NCBI RefSeq assembly: GCF_000212735.1
Contig: NC_015510.1
Location: forward strand, 5,333,001-5,397,000
Length of the DNA stretch: 64,000 nt
DNA from: Haliscomenobacter hydrossis DSM 1100
Lineage (GTDB): Bacteria > Bacteroidota > Bacteroidia > Chitinophagales > Saprospiraceae
Direction of reading: 5' to 3'
Shown: positions 40,208-48,806 of the stretch, in pieces
Position numbering within the stretch: the first letter of the stretch is position 1
Layout of the letters: each line of letters starts with the position of its first letter
Made by a program: the position numbers and the translations under genes
The notes under the pieces: generated by a model
The model's input: the letters and a program-made list of their open reading frames with translations, nothing else
Database searches by the model: none
What the model was told of the DNA's origin: nothing

Positions 40208-42154
40208 ATGAGACTGAGCATCATCATCGTCAACTACAACGTCAAATTCTTCCTCGAACAAGCCTTGTTGGCCGTCCGGCGGGCGGCAGAAGGTTTGGCG
40301 GTAGAGGTATGGGTAGTGGACAATGCCTCCAGAGATGGGTCGGTGCAAATGGTGCAAGTGCGTTTTCCGGAAGTGCAAGTGATTGTGAATGAACGCAATG
40401 TGGGTTTTTCGAAAGCCAACAACCAGGCCCTTCGGCTGGCCACAGGGGAATTTGTACTCCTGCTCAATCCCGATACTGTCATTGCCGAAGATACCCTGCG
40501 GACCAGCCTGGATTTTATGGAAAAACACCCGCAAGCTGGCGCGCTCGGAGTGAAGATGATCGACGGCACGGGGGTGTTTTTACCTGAGTCCAAAAGGGGT
40601 TTTCCTTCACCATTTGTGGCTTTTTGCAAAACGTTCGGCTTGTCGCGTATTTTTCCCAGGTCCGGGTTTTTTAACCGCTATCATTTGGGGCATTTGTCTA
40701 AAGACCAAAATCACGAAGTAGACATCCTGTCGGGCGCATTTATGCTGATCCGTAAAGCGGCCTTGGAAAAAGTGGGGCTACTCGACGAGCAATTTTTCAT
40801 GTACGGCGAAGACATTGACCTTTCTTATCGCATCCAACTGGGCGGATATACCAACCACTACCTGGCCGATACCCGCATCATCCATTACAAAGGCGAAAGC
40901 ACCAAAAAAGGCAGCGTCAATTACGTACGCATTTTTTATCAGGCGATGATCCTTTTTGCCCGCAAACATTTTCGGGGGGGCAATGCGCGCATTTTTGTGC
41001 TCATGTTGCAAATGGCGATATATTTTCGGGCAATGCTAACCCTGGTGTCCAACTTTTTCCAACGCGCCTGGTGGCCGATTCTAGATGCCCTCGTTTTATT
41101 TTTGGGTTTGGTGCTTTTGAAAAAATCCTGGGCGGTTTACCATTTCAAAAATCCCGCTCATTTCGATGATTCTTTTTTATACTTCAACGCCCCCCTCTAT
41201 ACGGGCATCTGGCTGTTTACCCTTTTTTTTAGCGGGGCTTATGACCAGCGCACCAACCTGTGGCAAGTGGTGCGGGGCATTTTGCTGGGTGCAGTGGGCA
41301 TCGCGGCCATTTACGGGTTTCTGGATTTGGTGTACCGCAGTTCGCGGATGTTGATTGTACTGGGCACGGTTTGGGCTTTGTTGGCCATTCCGGCTTTACG
41401 CGCCCTGATCAGCAGTTTGGGCAAAGGCAATTTTACCCTGGAGGAAGAGGAGGAAAAACGCCTGGCCATCATCGGTTCTGTGGAGGAAACACGGAGGGTT
41501 GAAGCCCTGTTGCGGGCAATCGGGATGCGCAAAAAGACCATTGGCCTGATTGCTGCACGGATGAACCCGGCAGAATCCCATTTGTTTCTGGGAACCCTCG
41601 CGGACCTGCCAGCTCTGGTGTCGCTTTTCCGCCTGGATGAATTGATATTTTGTGGCAAAGACCTGCGCAACACTGAAATCATTGCCAGTATGGAAAGCGT
41701 CGGCAATCAGTTGAATTACAAAATTTTACCCGAAGGAAGTGATACCATCATCGGCAGTAGCCACAAGGATTTGAATGGGGAATGGTACCGCCTGGATGCT
41801 CAATACAACATCTCCCGTCCCGAAAATCGTCGCAACAAGCGGCTCCTCGATTTGGTGCTGGCACTGATCTTATTGCCTACTTTTCCTTTGAGTATTTTCC
41901 TAAATGTGCGCAAGCAAATGTTGTGGGCCAATGCCTGGCCGGTGTTGATTGGCCGCAAAACCTGGGTGGGGTACACGGATGCCGAAGCGGACTTGCCCAA
42001 ACTCAAACCGGGGGTGTTGAATCCAATGGATGCCATTCCTGAGGTTGTACTCAGTGAATCTGGTCAACGTAAACTGAACCAGAATTATGCCAGGGATTAC
42101 CAGGTAGGGGAGGACTTGCGTTTGATGTGGGTTTATTGGAGCAGGCGCGGTTGA
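40208..42154 (+). CDS. Membrane glycosyltransferase (GT2) with C-terminal extension
   Basis: From ATG 40208 the protein has 648 residues; upstream in-frame codons come from the hairpin. The GT2 domain (about 1-270) has LSIIIVNYNV, VEVWVVDNASRDGS, NVGFSKANNQALRLATGEFVLLLNPD and EQFFMYGEDIDLSYRIQ, like rhamnosyl- and N-acetylglucosaminyl-transferases of cell-surface glycan synthesis. About 270-410 hold four or so membrane helices, and about 420-640 a cytoplasmic region (RLAIIGSVEETRRVEALL, LDELIFCGKDLRN, NKRLLDLVLALILLP) recalling the NAD-like and membrane parts of polyprenyl-phosphate sugar transferases but without their full catalytic block. The fusion is unusual in my reading. Confidence 0.83.
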   Translation: MRLSIIIVNYNVKFFLEQALLAVRRAAEGLAVEVWVVDNASRDGSVQMVQVRFPEVQVIVNERNVGFSKANNQALRLATGEFVLLLNPDTVIAEDTLRTSLDFMEKHPQAGALGVKMIDGTGVFLPESKRGFPSPFVAFCKTFGLSRIFPRSGFFNRYHLGHLSKDQNHEVDILSGAFMLIRKAALEKVGLLDEQFFMYGEDIDLSYRIQLGGYTNHYLADTRIIHYKGESTKKGSVNYVRIFYQAMILFARKHFRGGNARIFVLMLQMAIYFRAMLTLVSNFFQRAWWPILDALVLFLGLVLLKKSWAVYHFKNPAHFDDSFLYFNAPLYTGIWLFTLFFSGAYDQRTNLWQVVRGILLGAVGIAAIYGFLDLVYRSSRMLIVLGTVWALLAIPALRALISSLGKGNFTLEEEEEKRLAIIGSVEETRRVEALLRAIGMRKKTIGLIAARMNPAESHLFLGTLADLPALVSLFRLDELIFCGKDLRNTEIIASMESVGNQLNYKILPEGSDTIIGSSHKDLNGEWYRLDAQYNISRPENRRNKRLLDLVLALILLPTFPLSIFLNVRKQMLWANAWPVLIGRKTWVGYTDAEADLPKLKPGVLNPMDAIPEVVLSESGQRKLNQNYARDYQVGEDLRLMWVYWSRRG

Positions 42155-42163
42155 TAAAGATAA

Positions 42164-42246
42164 TTTCACCACGGATTTCACAGATTTACACAGATTTTAT
42201 GGGCATGACGAAAAATCTGTGTAAATCTGTGAAATCCGTGGTGAAA
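42164..42246. repeat. Perfect 35-bp inverted repeat (CACGGATTTCACAG type)
   Basis: The arm 42164-42198 (TTTCACCACGGATTTCACAG and onward) is perfectly mirrored at 42212-42246 with a 13-base loop. It stands between two convergent genes and could terminate both. Confidence 0.92.
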
Positions 42247-42277
42247 AAAAATCCGCCACAGGCAGGGTGCTAAACGT

Positions 42278-43267
42278 TTACGTTCTGAAAACCTTCAATC
42301 GGTTTTCAATTTCACGCGCCTCCATCCCCGCCAAAACCGCCTCATGATCTTCCCATTGCGCCTCAAATTTTCGCATAAATTCCCCCAAAGCCTTGCCCTG
42401 TAGCTCAGGGAATAGCCGCATCACCACCTGGCCAGAATACTTTCCGCGCAGCTGGAGCACAAAACCTTCTCTTTGGCGCTCTTGCTCAATTTTTTTCAAC
42501 AAATGGGCTTCTGGAAAAAATGCCTCAATCATCGGCAAATACGCATCGCGTTCTTCCTGGAAGGTGAAGGTTTGGGTGATGTGATTATCTTTCAACCACT
42601 GGACAAAACGCTGCATGGTATGGCGCTCTTTTACCCGCTGGGCGGTAGTCGCATCTTGCTCCTGGTAAGGTTTAATAGAAAAATATGGACTTGCTGTGGC
42701 CCAGCGGAACATTTCGTCCAGGGTGTCGAAACCATGTTCCCAATGGGCGTAATCCAGGTCTAGGAAAGTAAAAATGCGGGCAAAATCCAGGGATACAGGT
42801 AGGTCTTTTTGAAAGTGTCCATCGGTCCTGCGGAAAACGTATTGCAGGCCCTGTTCTCCATATTTGAGGTTGAACCGTTTGAACATTTTACCCAAAATAT
42901 TGCCAATGTCGTTGAAGGAGAGGTAGTGGTAGGTAGATTCAAAAAAAGCTTGCTCCTTGCAGAAATAATCCACTTGAAAATGCTGATACACGGTGCTGAA
43001 CACCGCTCCCGCAGACTTGTATTGCTCAATGCCCAGGTCTTGTACGATCTGCATCCGCAAATCTTGCCAGGTACTTTGGATGGCGGCATCCGAAATGATG
43101 ATGTCCACATCACCAAAATCCGCTTTGCTGCGGTAATAACGAGGAATGCGGTACTGATCCCCAATTTTGCGATCGAGGTATTGTCGCAATTCCGTTTCAA
43201 TGGCTGCGTATTGAGCCTGCGGCAAACGACCAAGCTTGAATAAATTTCCACCCATGATTCCATCCAA
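42278..43267 (-). CDS. Unknown protein with nucleotidyltransferase-like N-terminus
   Basis: The 329-residue protein is not one I can name. Its N-terminal third (YYRSKADFGDVDIIISDAAI ... VDYFCKEQAFFESTYHYLSFNDIGNILGKMFKRFNLKYGEQGLQYVFRR) has the GDVDIII pattern of nucleotidyltransferase folds, with later Asp in VDYF as a possible third acidic residue. The C-terminal half (FTFLDLDYAHWEHGFDTLDEMFRWATASPYF; RHTMQRFVQWLKDNH) is mainly helical. No signal peptide or membrane segment is seen. Confidence 0.6.
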   Translation of the reverse strand: MDGIMGGNLFKLGRLPQAQYAAIETELRQYLDRKIGDQYRIPRYYRSKADFGDVDIIISDAAIQSTWQDLRMQIVQDLGIEQYKSAGAVFSTVYQHFQVDYFCKEQAFFESTYHYLSFNDIGNILGKMFKRFNLKYGEQGLQYVFRRTDGHFQKDLPVSLDFARIFTFLDLDYAHWEHGFDTLDEMFRWATASPYFSIKPYQEQDATTAQRVKERHTMQRFVQWLKDNHITQTFTFQEERDAYLPMIEAFFPEAHLLKKIEQERQREGFVLQLRGKYSGQVVMRLFPELQGKALGEFMRKFEAQWEDHEAVLAGMEAREIENRLKVFRT

Positions 43268-43419
43268 TTAAGGGGTTTTGATGTAAAACTGCCATGGCAC
43301 GCCTTAAAGTTCCAAAAACTTAACACTCCTAACCGATAAAAATAATTTGAGAAGTTTTAAAAACCCTTATTTTGCTGCTCAAATTCAAACGATTTTATCA
43401 TCTTTTTGAAAAAACCATT

Positions 43420-43773
43420 ATGAAATTGCTTCTCTGCACTTTTTCTTTATTGTTCTTTATTGCCATTGGTTCTACCCATGCGCAATCTGCTCCTGCTGCG
43501 GTTCCAGTACTGGATACGGTAGCGGCAAAAGTTTTTTTGGGCAAATACGATACGGGCGGCATGGGTACCATCGTCGTTACTTTGGAACAAGGTAAACTGA
43601 TTGGTTCTTTGGAAGGCCAGGGTAGTGCTCCACTCGTTCCTACTTCCACTCCGGATGTATTTAACATCGAAGGGTTTGATGGCACCGCAACCTTCATTCG
43701 TGATGAAAGTAAAAAAGTAATCAAAGTCAAATTAGCCGTAGAAGACCAGACCATTGAAGGTACTAAATTGTGA
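43420..43773 (+). CDS. Small exported DUF3471-like beta protein
   Basis: ATG 43420 gives 117 residues with a signal peptide (1-21, ending STHAQS). The mature part (FLGKYDTGGMGTIVVTLEQGKLIGSLEGQGSAPLVPTSTPDVFNIEGFDGTATFIRD) has alternating strands like the DUF3471/lipocalin-like domain often attached to beta-lactamase-type proteins, here standing alone. A strong terminator follows. Function is unknown. Confidence 0.72.
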   Translation: MKLLLCTFSLLFFIAIGSTHAQSAPAAVPVLDTVAAKVFLGKYDTGGMGTIVVTLEQGKLIGSLEGQGSAPLVPTSTPDVFNIEGFDGTATFIRDESKKVIKVKLAVEDQTIEGTKL

Positions 43774-43793
43774 TATCGGAGTCACGCAATTAA

Positions 43794-43836
43794 AAAAATG
43801 GGCTGTTGATTCTTTTGCGATCAATAGCCCATTTTT
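43794..43836 (+). terminator. Strong hairpin terminator
   Basis: AAAAATGGGCTGTTGAT and ATCAATAGCCCATTTTT pair in 16 of 17 positions around a 9-base loop and end in T residues. It closes the 43420 gene and lies before the promoter of the decarboxylase gene. Confidence 0.88.
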
Positions 43837-43855
43837 GATTATGGCAAGATTCGGG

Positions 43856-43886
43856 TTGGAAAGCAAATCCCAGCCTGGTATCTTTG
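43856..43886 (+). promoter_or_regulatory. Decarboxylase promoter
   Basis: TTG (43856-43858), 20 bases and TATCTTTG (43879-43886). It decides for ATG 43904 and against the longer frame from 43754. Confidence 0.7.
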
Positions 43887-43903
43887 AAAAAAGTAACACC
43901 AAC

Positions 43904-45427
43904 ATGCAAGGAACGAATTGGGAGCAATTAGAAGTTCAAGTGGGTCAAAACCTGACTTTAGACCCCACCGACTGGAGCCAAATGCGGGAACTCGGTCACC
44001 AGATGATCGACGATGTCATGGATTACCTCGAAAACATTGGCGAACAACCCGTTTGGAAACCCATTCCCGAAGAGGTGAAAAGCTTCCTCTCCCAAGATAT
44101 TCCTCAAGAGCCTCAAGACATCGAAGCCATTTATCAGGAATTCAAACAACATATTTTCCCCTATACCAAAGGCAATATCCACCCCCGGTTTTTTGCCTGG
44201 GTACAAGGTACGGGTACTCCCCTCGGTGTGTTGGCCGACCTGCTGGCTGCCACCATGAATCCCAACGTGACCATTGGTGAGCACGCCGCGCTGTACGTAG
44301 ATCAACAAGTGGTCAACTGGTGCAAACAAATGTTGAACTACCCTGCCGAGGCATCGGGTATTTTGCTGAGCGGAGGCTCCATGGCCAACATCACCGCCCT
44401 GACCGTAGCCCGCAACCATCAATTGCAAAAGAACATCCGCAAAGAAGGGTTGTACCAAAACGGCGCACAACTGACCTTGTATTGCTCTGCCGAAACCCAC
44501 AGCTGCATCCAAAAGGCGGTCGAAATACTGGGCCTGGGTGGCGACGCGGTGCGGAAAATCTCGGTCAATGAGCGTTACGAAATCAATGTAGACGAATTGG
44601 TCAATACCATCGAAGCGGACCTGGCGCAAGGCCACCAACCTTTCTGTATCGTCGGTAGCGCCGGAACCGTCAACACCGGAGCCATTGATCCAATGGACGA
44701 ACTCTTGGCCATTTGCCAGCGCTACCAATTGTGGTTTCACGTCGATGGTGCTTACGGAGCTTTGGCCAAATTGGACCCTCAATACACCTCCGCACTAAAA
44801 GGAATCGAACAGGCCGACAGCGTGGCTTTTGATTTGCACAAATGGCTGTACGTGCCCTATGAAGTGGGTTGTACCCTCATCAAAAATGCCGAAGCCCACC
44901 GCAGCGCTTTTGCCATCACGCCCAATTATCTTTTGCAAGAAAAACGTGGACTGGCCGGAGGCCTGGAATCCATCAACAACTACGGTTTCGAATTGTCGCG
45001 GGGATTTAAAGCGCTCAAAATCTGGATGTCGATCAAAGAACATGGCCTGGCCAAATACGCCGCCATGATCCAGCAGAATAACCTGCAAGCTGCTTATTTG
45101 GGGCAATTGGTGGAAAATGCACCGGAATTGGAACTGCTGGCTCCAGTGTCTTTGAGCATTGTTTGTTACCGCTACGTGCATCCCGCCTTGTCGGGACTGG
45201 AACTCAATGCCCTGAACCGGGAAATCCTGATTCAATTGCAGGAACAAGGCATTGCTTCACCTTCCTCCACGCTGTTGCAAGGGCGGTACGCCATTCGGGT
45301 ATGCATTGTCAATCAGCGCACCAAAAAATCCGACCTGGAGTTGTTGATACAAGCTACCTTGCAAATTGGAAGTGAGCAAGTAGCTTTATTATTACCTCGC
45401 ATTACGCATTTTTTTACTGCAGAGTAA
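43904..45427 (+). CDS. PLP-dependent group II amino acid decarboxylase
   Basis: ATG 43904 gives 507 residues. GNIHPRFFAWVQGTGTPLGVLADLLAATMN, ILLSGGSMANITAL, ETHSCIQKAVEILGLGGDAVRKI, HVDGAYGALAKL and the PLP-binding Lys in VAFDLHKWLYVPYEVGC identify the aromatic-amino-acid/glutamate/histidine decarboxylase family. The substrate cannot be fixed by eye. The last residues (HFFTAE and stop) are encoded by the arm of a dispersed repeat, so the natural C-terminus may have been replaced. Confidence 0.88.
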   Translation: MQGTNWEQLEVQVGQNLTLDPTDWSQMRELGHQMIDDVMDYLENIGEQPVWKPIPEEVKSFLSQDIPQEPQDIEAIYQEFKQHIFPYTKGNIHPRFFAWVQGTGTPLGVLADLLAATMNPNVTIGEHAALYVDQQVVNWCKQMLNYPAEASGILLSGGSMANITALTVARNHQLQKNIRKEGLYQNGAQLTLYCSAETHSCIQKAVEILGLGGDAVRKISVNERYEINVDELVNTIEADLAQGHQPFCIVGSAGTVNTGAIDPMDELLAICQRYQLWFHVDGAYGALAKLDPQYTSALKGIEQADSVAFDLHKWLYVPYEVGCTLIKNAEAHRSAFAITPNYLLQEKRGLAGGLESINNYGFELSRGFKALKIWMSIKEHGLAKYAAMIQQNNLQAAYLGQLVENAPELELLAPVSLSIVCYRYVHPALSGLELNALNREILIQLQEQGIASPSSTLLQGRYAIRVCIVNQRTKKSDLELLIQATLQIGSEQVALLLPRITHFFTAE

Positions 45428-45665
45428 AGGAGTACACGCGGAGTTCCGCAGAGTTTTAGTTTTAAGGAGTTTGCCACCTGCGGTGGCTGGAGTTCGGGCT
45501 CCAGGAAGATCTTGCTGAAGATCAAGTCAAGGATAATGGCATGCTAACGGGTAACGGACCAAACTTCAGCAATAGCGACCTCCTAGGCCTCTGTGCACCG
45601 CAGGTGCCCCTAAAAAACTCCGCGAAACTCCGCGTGTACTCCTTTACTCTGCGGTAAAAAAATGC
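45406..45665. repeat. 260-bp element with 52-bp GCGGAGTT-type inverted ends
   Basis: The left arm 45406-45457 (GCATTTTTTTACTGCAGAGT and onward) is mirrored at 45614-45665 with few mismatches. The interior has small hairpins (CCACCTGCGGTGG at 45475, GCACCGCAGGTGC at 45595). The left arm carries the decarboxylase stop codon (45425-45427). No gene is seen between 45428 and 45698. Confidence 0.85.
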
Positions 45666-45698
45666 ATGTGAGGGATTAACACTCAAAACCTTTTCGGT

Positions 45699-46823
45699 AT
45701 GAAAACCATGCAACTCGTTTTAGCCCTTTTGTTCAGCCAAATGACCATTGCTGTACATGCCCAGACACCCAAACCCCTCCGCGTAGGGGTAATCGGACTG
45801 GTACACGACCATGTCAACTGGATTTTGAACCGAGCCAAAGCCAACGACATCGAAATTGTCGGCATCGTAGAACCCAACCGCGCTTTGGTGCAGCGTTATG
45901 CCAAAAAGCCGGGGTTTGATGTCAATTTGGTGTACAGCACCATCGAAGAAATGGTGGAAAAAACCAAACCTGAAGCGGTTACGGCCTTCAATTCCATCTA
46001 CGACCACCTCAGCACCGTGGAGTATTGTGCGCCACGAGGGATTCATGTGATGGTAGAAAAACCACTCGCCGCAAACTGGAAACACGCCCAGCGCATGATC
46101 GAGCTGGCACAAAAATACCAGATTCAACTCTTGACCAACTTTGAAACCACCTGGTACGGCAGCAATGCCAAAGCCTATGAACTGATTCACCAGGACAACA
46201 GAATTGGGCCGATCCGCAAAATGGTGTTCCATCATGGTCACCCTGGGCCCATCGAGATTGGTTGTAGCGCCGAGTTTTTGGCATTTTTGACCGACCCGGT
46301 ATTGAATGGCGGCGGTGCTTTGACCGATTTTGGTTGTTACGGCGCAAATTTGGCCACCTGGTTGCTCAAAGGCGAAACGCCTAAAAGTGTGTTTTGCAGT
46401 CTGCGCCACATCAAGCCCAACTTGTACCCGAAAGTGGACGACGAGGCCACCATCGTACTGGAATATGCCAATACCCAAGTCATCATCCAGGCTTCCTGGA
46501 ATTGGCCCTATGGCCGCAAAGACCTGGAAATATACGGCCAAAACGGGATCATTGAATGTCTCAATGGCAAAGATATGCTGGTAGGCCCCAAACTGGAAGA
46601 CCGGGGCAAACCACTCGTAGCGGAGGCTCTGCCCCCTGGGCTGAACGACCCTTTTGCGTACCTGGAAGGGGTAATACGAGGACGGATAAAAATTCAGTCT
46701 TTTGACTTATCCGCACTGGACAACAACCGCATTGTGGTGCAAATTCTGGAAGCGGCCAAACATTCGGCGGCGACGGGGAAGGTCGTGGAGTGGGGGAAGT
46801 TTTTTGGGAAAAAGGGGAATTGA
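45699..46823 (+). CDS. Gfo/Idh/MocA family oxidoreductase, exported
   Basis: The 374-residue protein has a signal peptide (about 1-22, ending AVHAQ), then an NAD(P)-binding domain (LRVGVIGLVHDHVNWILNRA, DIEIVGIVEPN, AVTAFNSIYDHLSTVEYCAPRGIHVMVEKPLA with the family EKP motif) and the C-terminal substrate domain (GGGALTDFGCYGANLATWLL). Such enzymes oxidise or reduce sugars; periplasmic forms are common in Bacteroidota. The substrate is unknown. It is convergent with a glycoside hydrolase-like gene. Confidence 0.88.
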   Translation: MKTMQLVLALLFSQMTIAVHAQTPKPLRVGVIGLVHDHVNWILNRAKANDIEIVGIVEPNRALVQRYAKKPGFDVNLVYSTIEEMVEKTKPEAVTAFNSIYDHLSTVEYCAPRGIHVMVEKPLAANWKHAQRMIELAQKYQIQLLTNFETTWYGSNAKAYELIHQDNRIGPIRKMVFHHGHPGPIEIGCSAEFLAFLTDPVLNGGGALTDFGCYGANLATWLLKGETPKSVFCSLRHIKPNLYPKVDDEATIVLEYANTQVIIQASWNWPYGRKDLEIYGQNGIIECLNGKDMLVGPKLEDRGKPLVAEALPPGLNDPFAYLEGVIRGRIKIQSFDLSALDNNRIVVQILEAAKHSAATGKVVEWGKFFGKKGN

Positions 46824-46883
46824 AAGGATTGGTCACTATGGAAATGGACAGACACTATTTAGAAATCATGCGCTTACGCTATT

Positions 46884-47936
46884 TTACCAATGTTGTTCAA
46901 AACTGCGTTTTTCCAATAGCCCATTGGTCATATCGAGTACAATGGCAGCGGTTCCCTCGTCGTTTCCACTGCCAATGCCAATGTTGTCATATGGATGCAT
47001 CAAGGCTTGATAGGCCGGATAAAACCCGTAAGAACCCACCATTAGTAAAGTTTTCTTCAGCAAATAACTGGCGTTTTCTACGAATCCATAGCGAATCAGC
47101 CCTGCGTACATCAGTCGATTGAGCAAAGGGGAAACCGCCAATGAAGGATCCATTTCCCCGGTCTTCTCTTGCGGAATTTGAGTGGGTAGTGCCCAATAAT
47201 CTTCCCGGAAAAAACCTTTGACCAGGCTGCGACCCAGGCGTTCGGCTTGTTCTTGATCGGGCACTCCAGCCCACATCGGTAAATAGTTGGACAAATATAG
47301 ACCGGGCAAATGTTTGGCTTGCACGACATCGTATGGGCGATAAGTATGGGTTCGGTCATCCCATAGGTCTTCATTTAAACCAAATACGGTCAATTCTTGC
47401 CATTCAAGCAGGGTTGAAAGGTCTTTGCCCAAGGCTTCGCCTAAGTCAGCCAAACACTCATTGGCGCGGCAAAACAAAGCCAAAAAGCCGGGATCTTGGA
47501 CTTGAAAACTATGGGCACCATAAACCGACCGCAAGCTTTTCGGCCACAGACTTTCTTCCGCAAAATGAATACAGGGAAGCCCCAATTCACGAGGATCGCG
47601 TTGCTCATACCAATAAGCATGTGTTTTCAGGAGTGCATCGAAACAGGCTTCGATGCGAGCGGTGTCTGGATTTTTTTTCCACCAATACCAGGCCAGAATG
47701 CTGTGGAATGGCGGTGTGCTGGCTTGTGGATGTTGTACATTAGGGATACTGCCCTGCTCGGTCTGGCTGGCCAATGTTTGTTGCAACCAATCCCAGGCCT
47801 CGGTATAATCGGTGTAAGTATGCCCCAATCCCAGTGCATACTGCTCCATTGCTGAAGTGCAGTGTTGTAATCCCCCCGCAGCAGACTGCACAATTTGCAG
47901 CGCTGCTTGAGCCAATGATGTTGTTTTAGCTACCAA
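46884..47936 (-). CDS. MGH1/GH63-like glycoside hydrolase domain protein
   Basis: The 350-residue protein resembles the alpha/alpha-barrel of MGH1-like, GH63 or trehalase-like enzymes: WDWLQQTLASQ, ILAWYWWKKNPD, LNEDLWDDRTHTYRPYDV, GLYLSNYLPMWAGVPD, VKGFFREDYWALPTQIP and GYVENASYLL-like repeats near the end, finishing with GTAAIVLDMTNGLLE. No signal peptide is seen, so it is probably cytoplasmic. Acidic catalytic residues cannot be assigned with certainty. Confidence 0.65.
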   Translation of the reverse strand: MVAKTTSLAQAALQIVQSAAGGLQHCTSAMEQYALGLGHTYTDYTEAWDWLQQTLASQTEQGSIPNVQHPQASTPPFHSILAWYWWKKNPDTARIEACFDALLKTHAYWYEQRDPRELGLPCIHFAEESLWPKSLRSVYGAHSFQVQDPGFLALFCRANECLADLGEALGKDLSTLLEWQELTVFGLNEDLWDDRTHTYRPYDVVQAKHLPGLYLSNYLPMWAGVPDQEQAERLGRSLVKGFFREDYWALPTQIPQEKTGEMDPSLAVSPLLNRLMYAGLIRYGFVENASYLLKKTLLMVGSYGFYPAYQALMHPYDNIGIGSGNDEGTAAIVLDMTNGLLEKRSFEQHW

Positions 47937-47965
47937 GTTGTCTAGTGTTTCCGAATGAGTCTAAA

Positions 47966-48125
47966 GACTTGTTGCAACGGGAGCGCTTGAGATCAAAAAT
48001 AAGGGATTTTTTTCCTGATTGAGGCTTATTTTTGAGTGCGTAGCAGCGCTACGGACGAGCAAATAAACGAAAAGCAGGGAAAAAAGACCATTTTTGAGCC
48101 AAGCAGTCTCTCGTTGCAACAAGTC
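47966..48125. mobile_element. 160-bp palindromic element, type B
   Basis: Ends GACTTGTTGCAACG are inverted at 48112-48125. Inner blocks TCAAAAAT, TTTTTTCC and TTATTT pair with their inverses, and the centre is CGTAGC-AGC-GCTACG. Length (160) and centre match type A although the arms are unrelated. The gap 47937-48307 otherwise holds nothing recognised. Confidence 0.82.
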
Positions 48126-48307
48126 TAATGTATTGGGCTGTAGATTCCCGGGAGGAGGGACGACAAAGCTACATATTCTATCCCGGGAAAGCTATATTCA
48201 GTTTAATTTTTTTTTCAGGTGTTATTTAATGCGGTTATTTAATATTGTTCTCGATTTGCTTTTTGTATCTTGAGAGCCTGTCTAAGCACCATATACACCT
48301 CTGCTTT

Positions 48308-48754
48308 ATGCATCGTCAAGGAATCATTGAATTGCTGCGCCGAACTTTCGATGGCGCCGCCTGGCACGGCCCATCAGTAATGGATACACTGCGCAAAGTG
48401 ACCATCGACCAATTGGGACAGCGAATTGTGGACAGTCATTCTCTGATTGAAATAGTAGAACACATGACCGCCTGGCGGCGTTTTGCCGTTGAAAAATTGC
48501 GGGGCAATACCACCTATGATGTAGATGCTGCAGCCAATTTCCCCAAAGTAGATCCCAACGAAGAAAGTTGGCTCATCACCCTCCAACAGTTTGAAGACAG
48601 CCAGCTCCAATTGCTCGAACAGTTGGAACAAACGGATGATTCCCGGTTAGAGCAGGTGGTTGAAGGACGCAATTATAGCTATTACGTGATGCTGCATGGT
48701 TTAATCCACCACGATGTGTATCATTTGGGGCAGATTGTGTTGTTGCGGAAGTGA
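48308..48754 (+). CDS. DinB family protein
   Basis: ATG 48308 gives 148 residues; the frame from 48245 adds an unlikely hydrophobic leader. The four-helix DinB pattern is clear, with metal-binding His in SLIEIVEHMTAWRRFA and in YVMLHGLIHHDVYHLGQIVLL. DinB proteins are metal-dependent enzymes, often thiol transferases that use mycothiol or bacillithiol; the presence of bshB1 in this window makes bacillithiol plausible, as inference only. Confidence 0.85.
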   Translation: MHRQGIIELLRRTFDGAAWHGPSVMDTLRKVTIDQLGQRIVDSHSLIEIVEHMTAWRRFAVEKLRGNTTYDVDAAANFPKVDPNEESWLITLQQFEDSQLQLLEQLEQTDDSRLEQVVEGRNYSYYVMLHGLIHHDVYHLGQIVLLRK

Positions 48755-48806
48755 GCCTCCTCTATCGAAGCACTAAGACCTCAATGCGTAGTCATCAATA
48801 AGCCTA

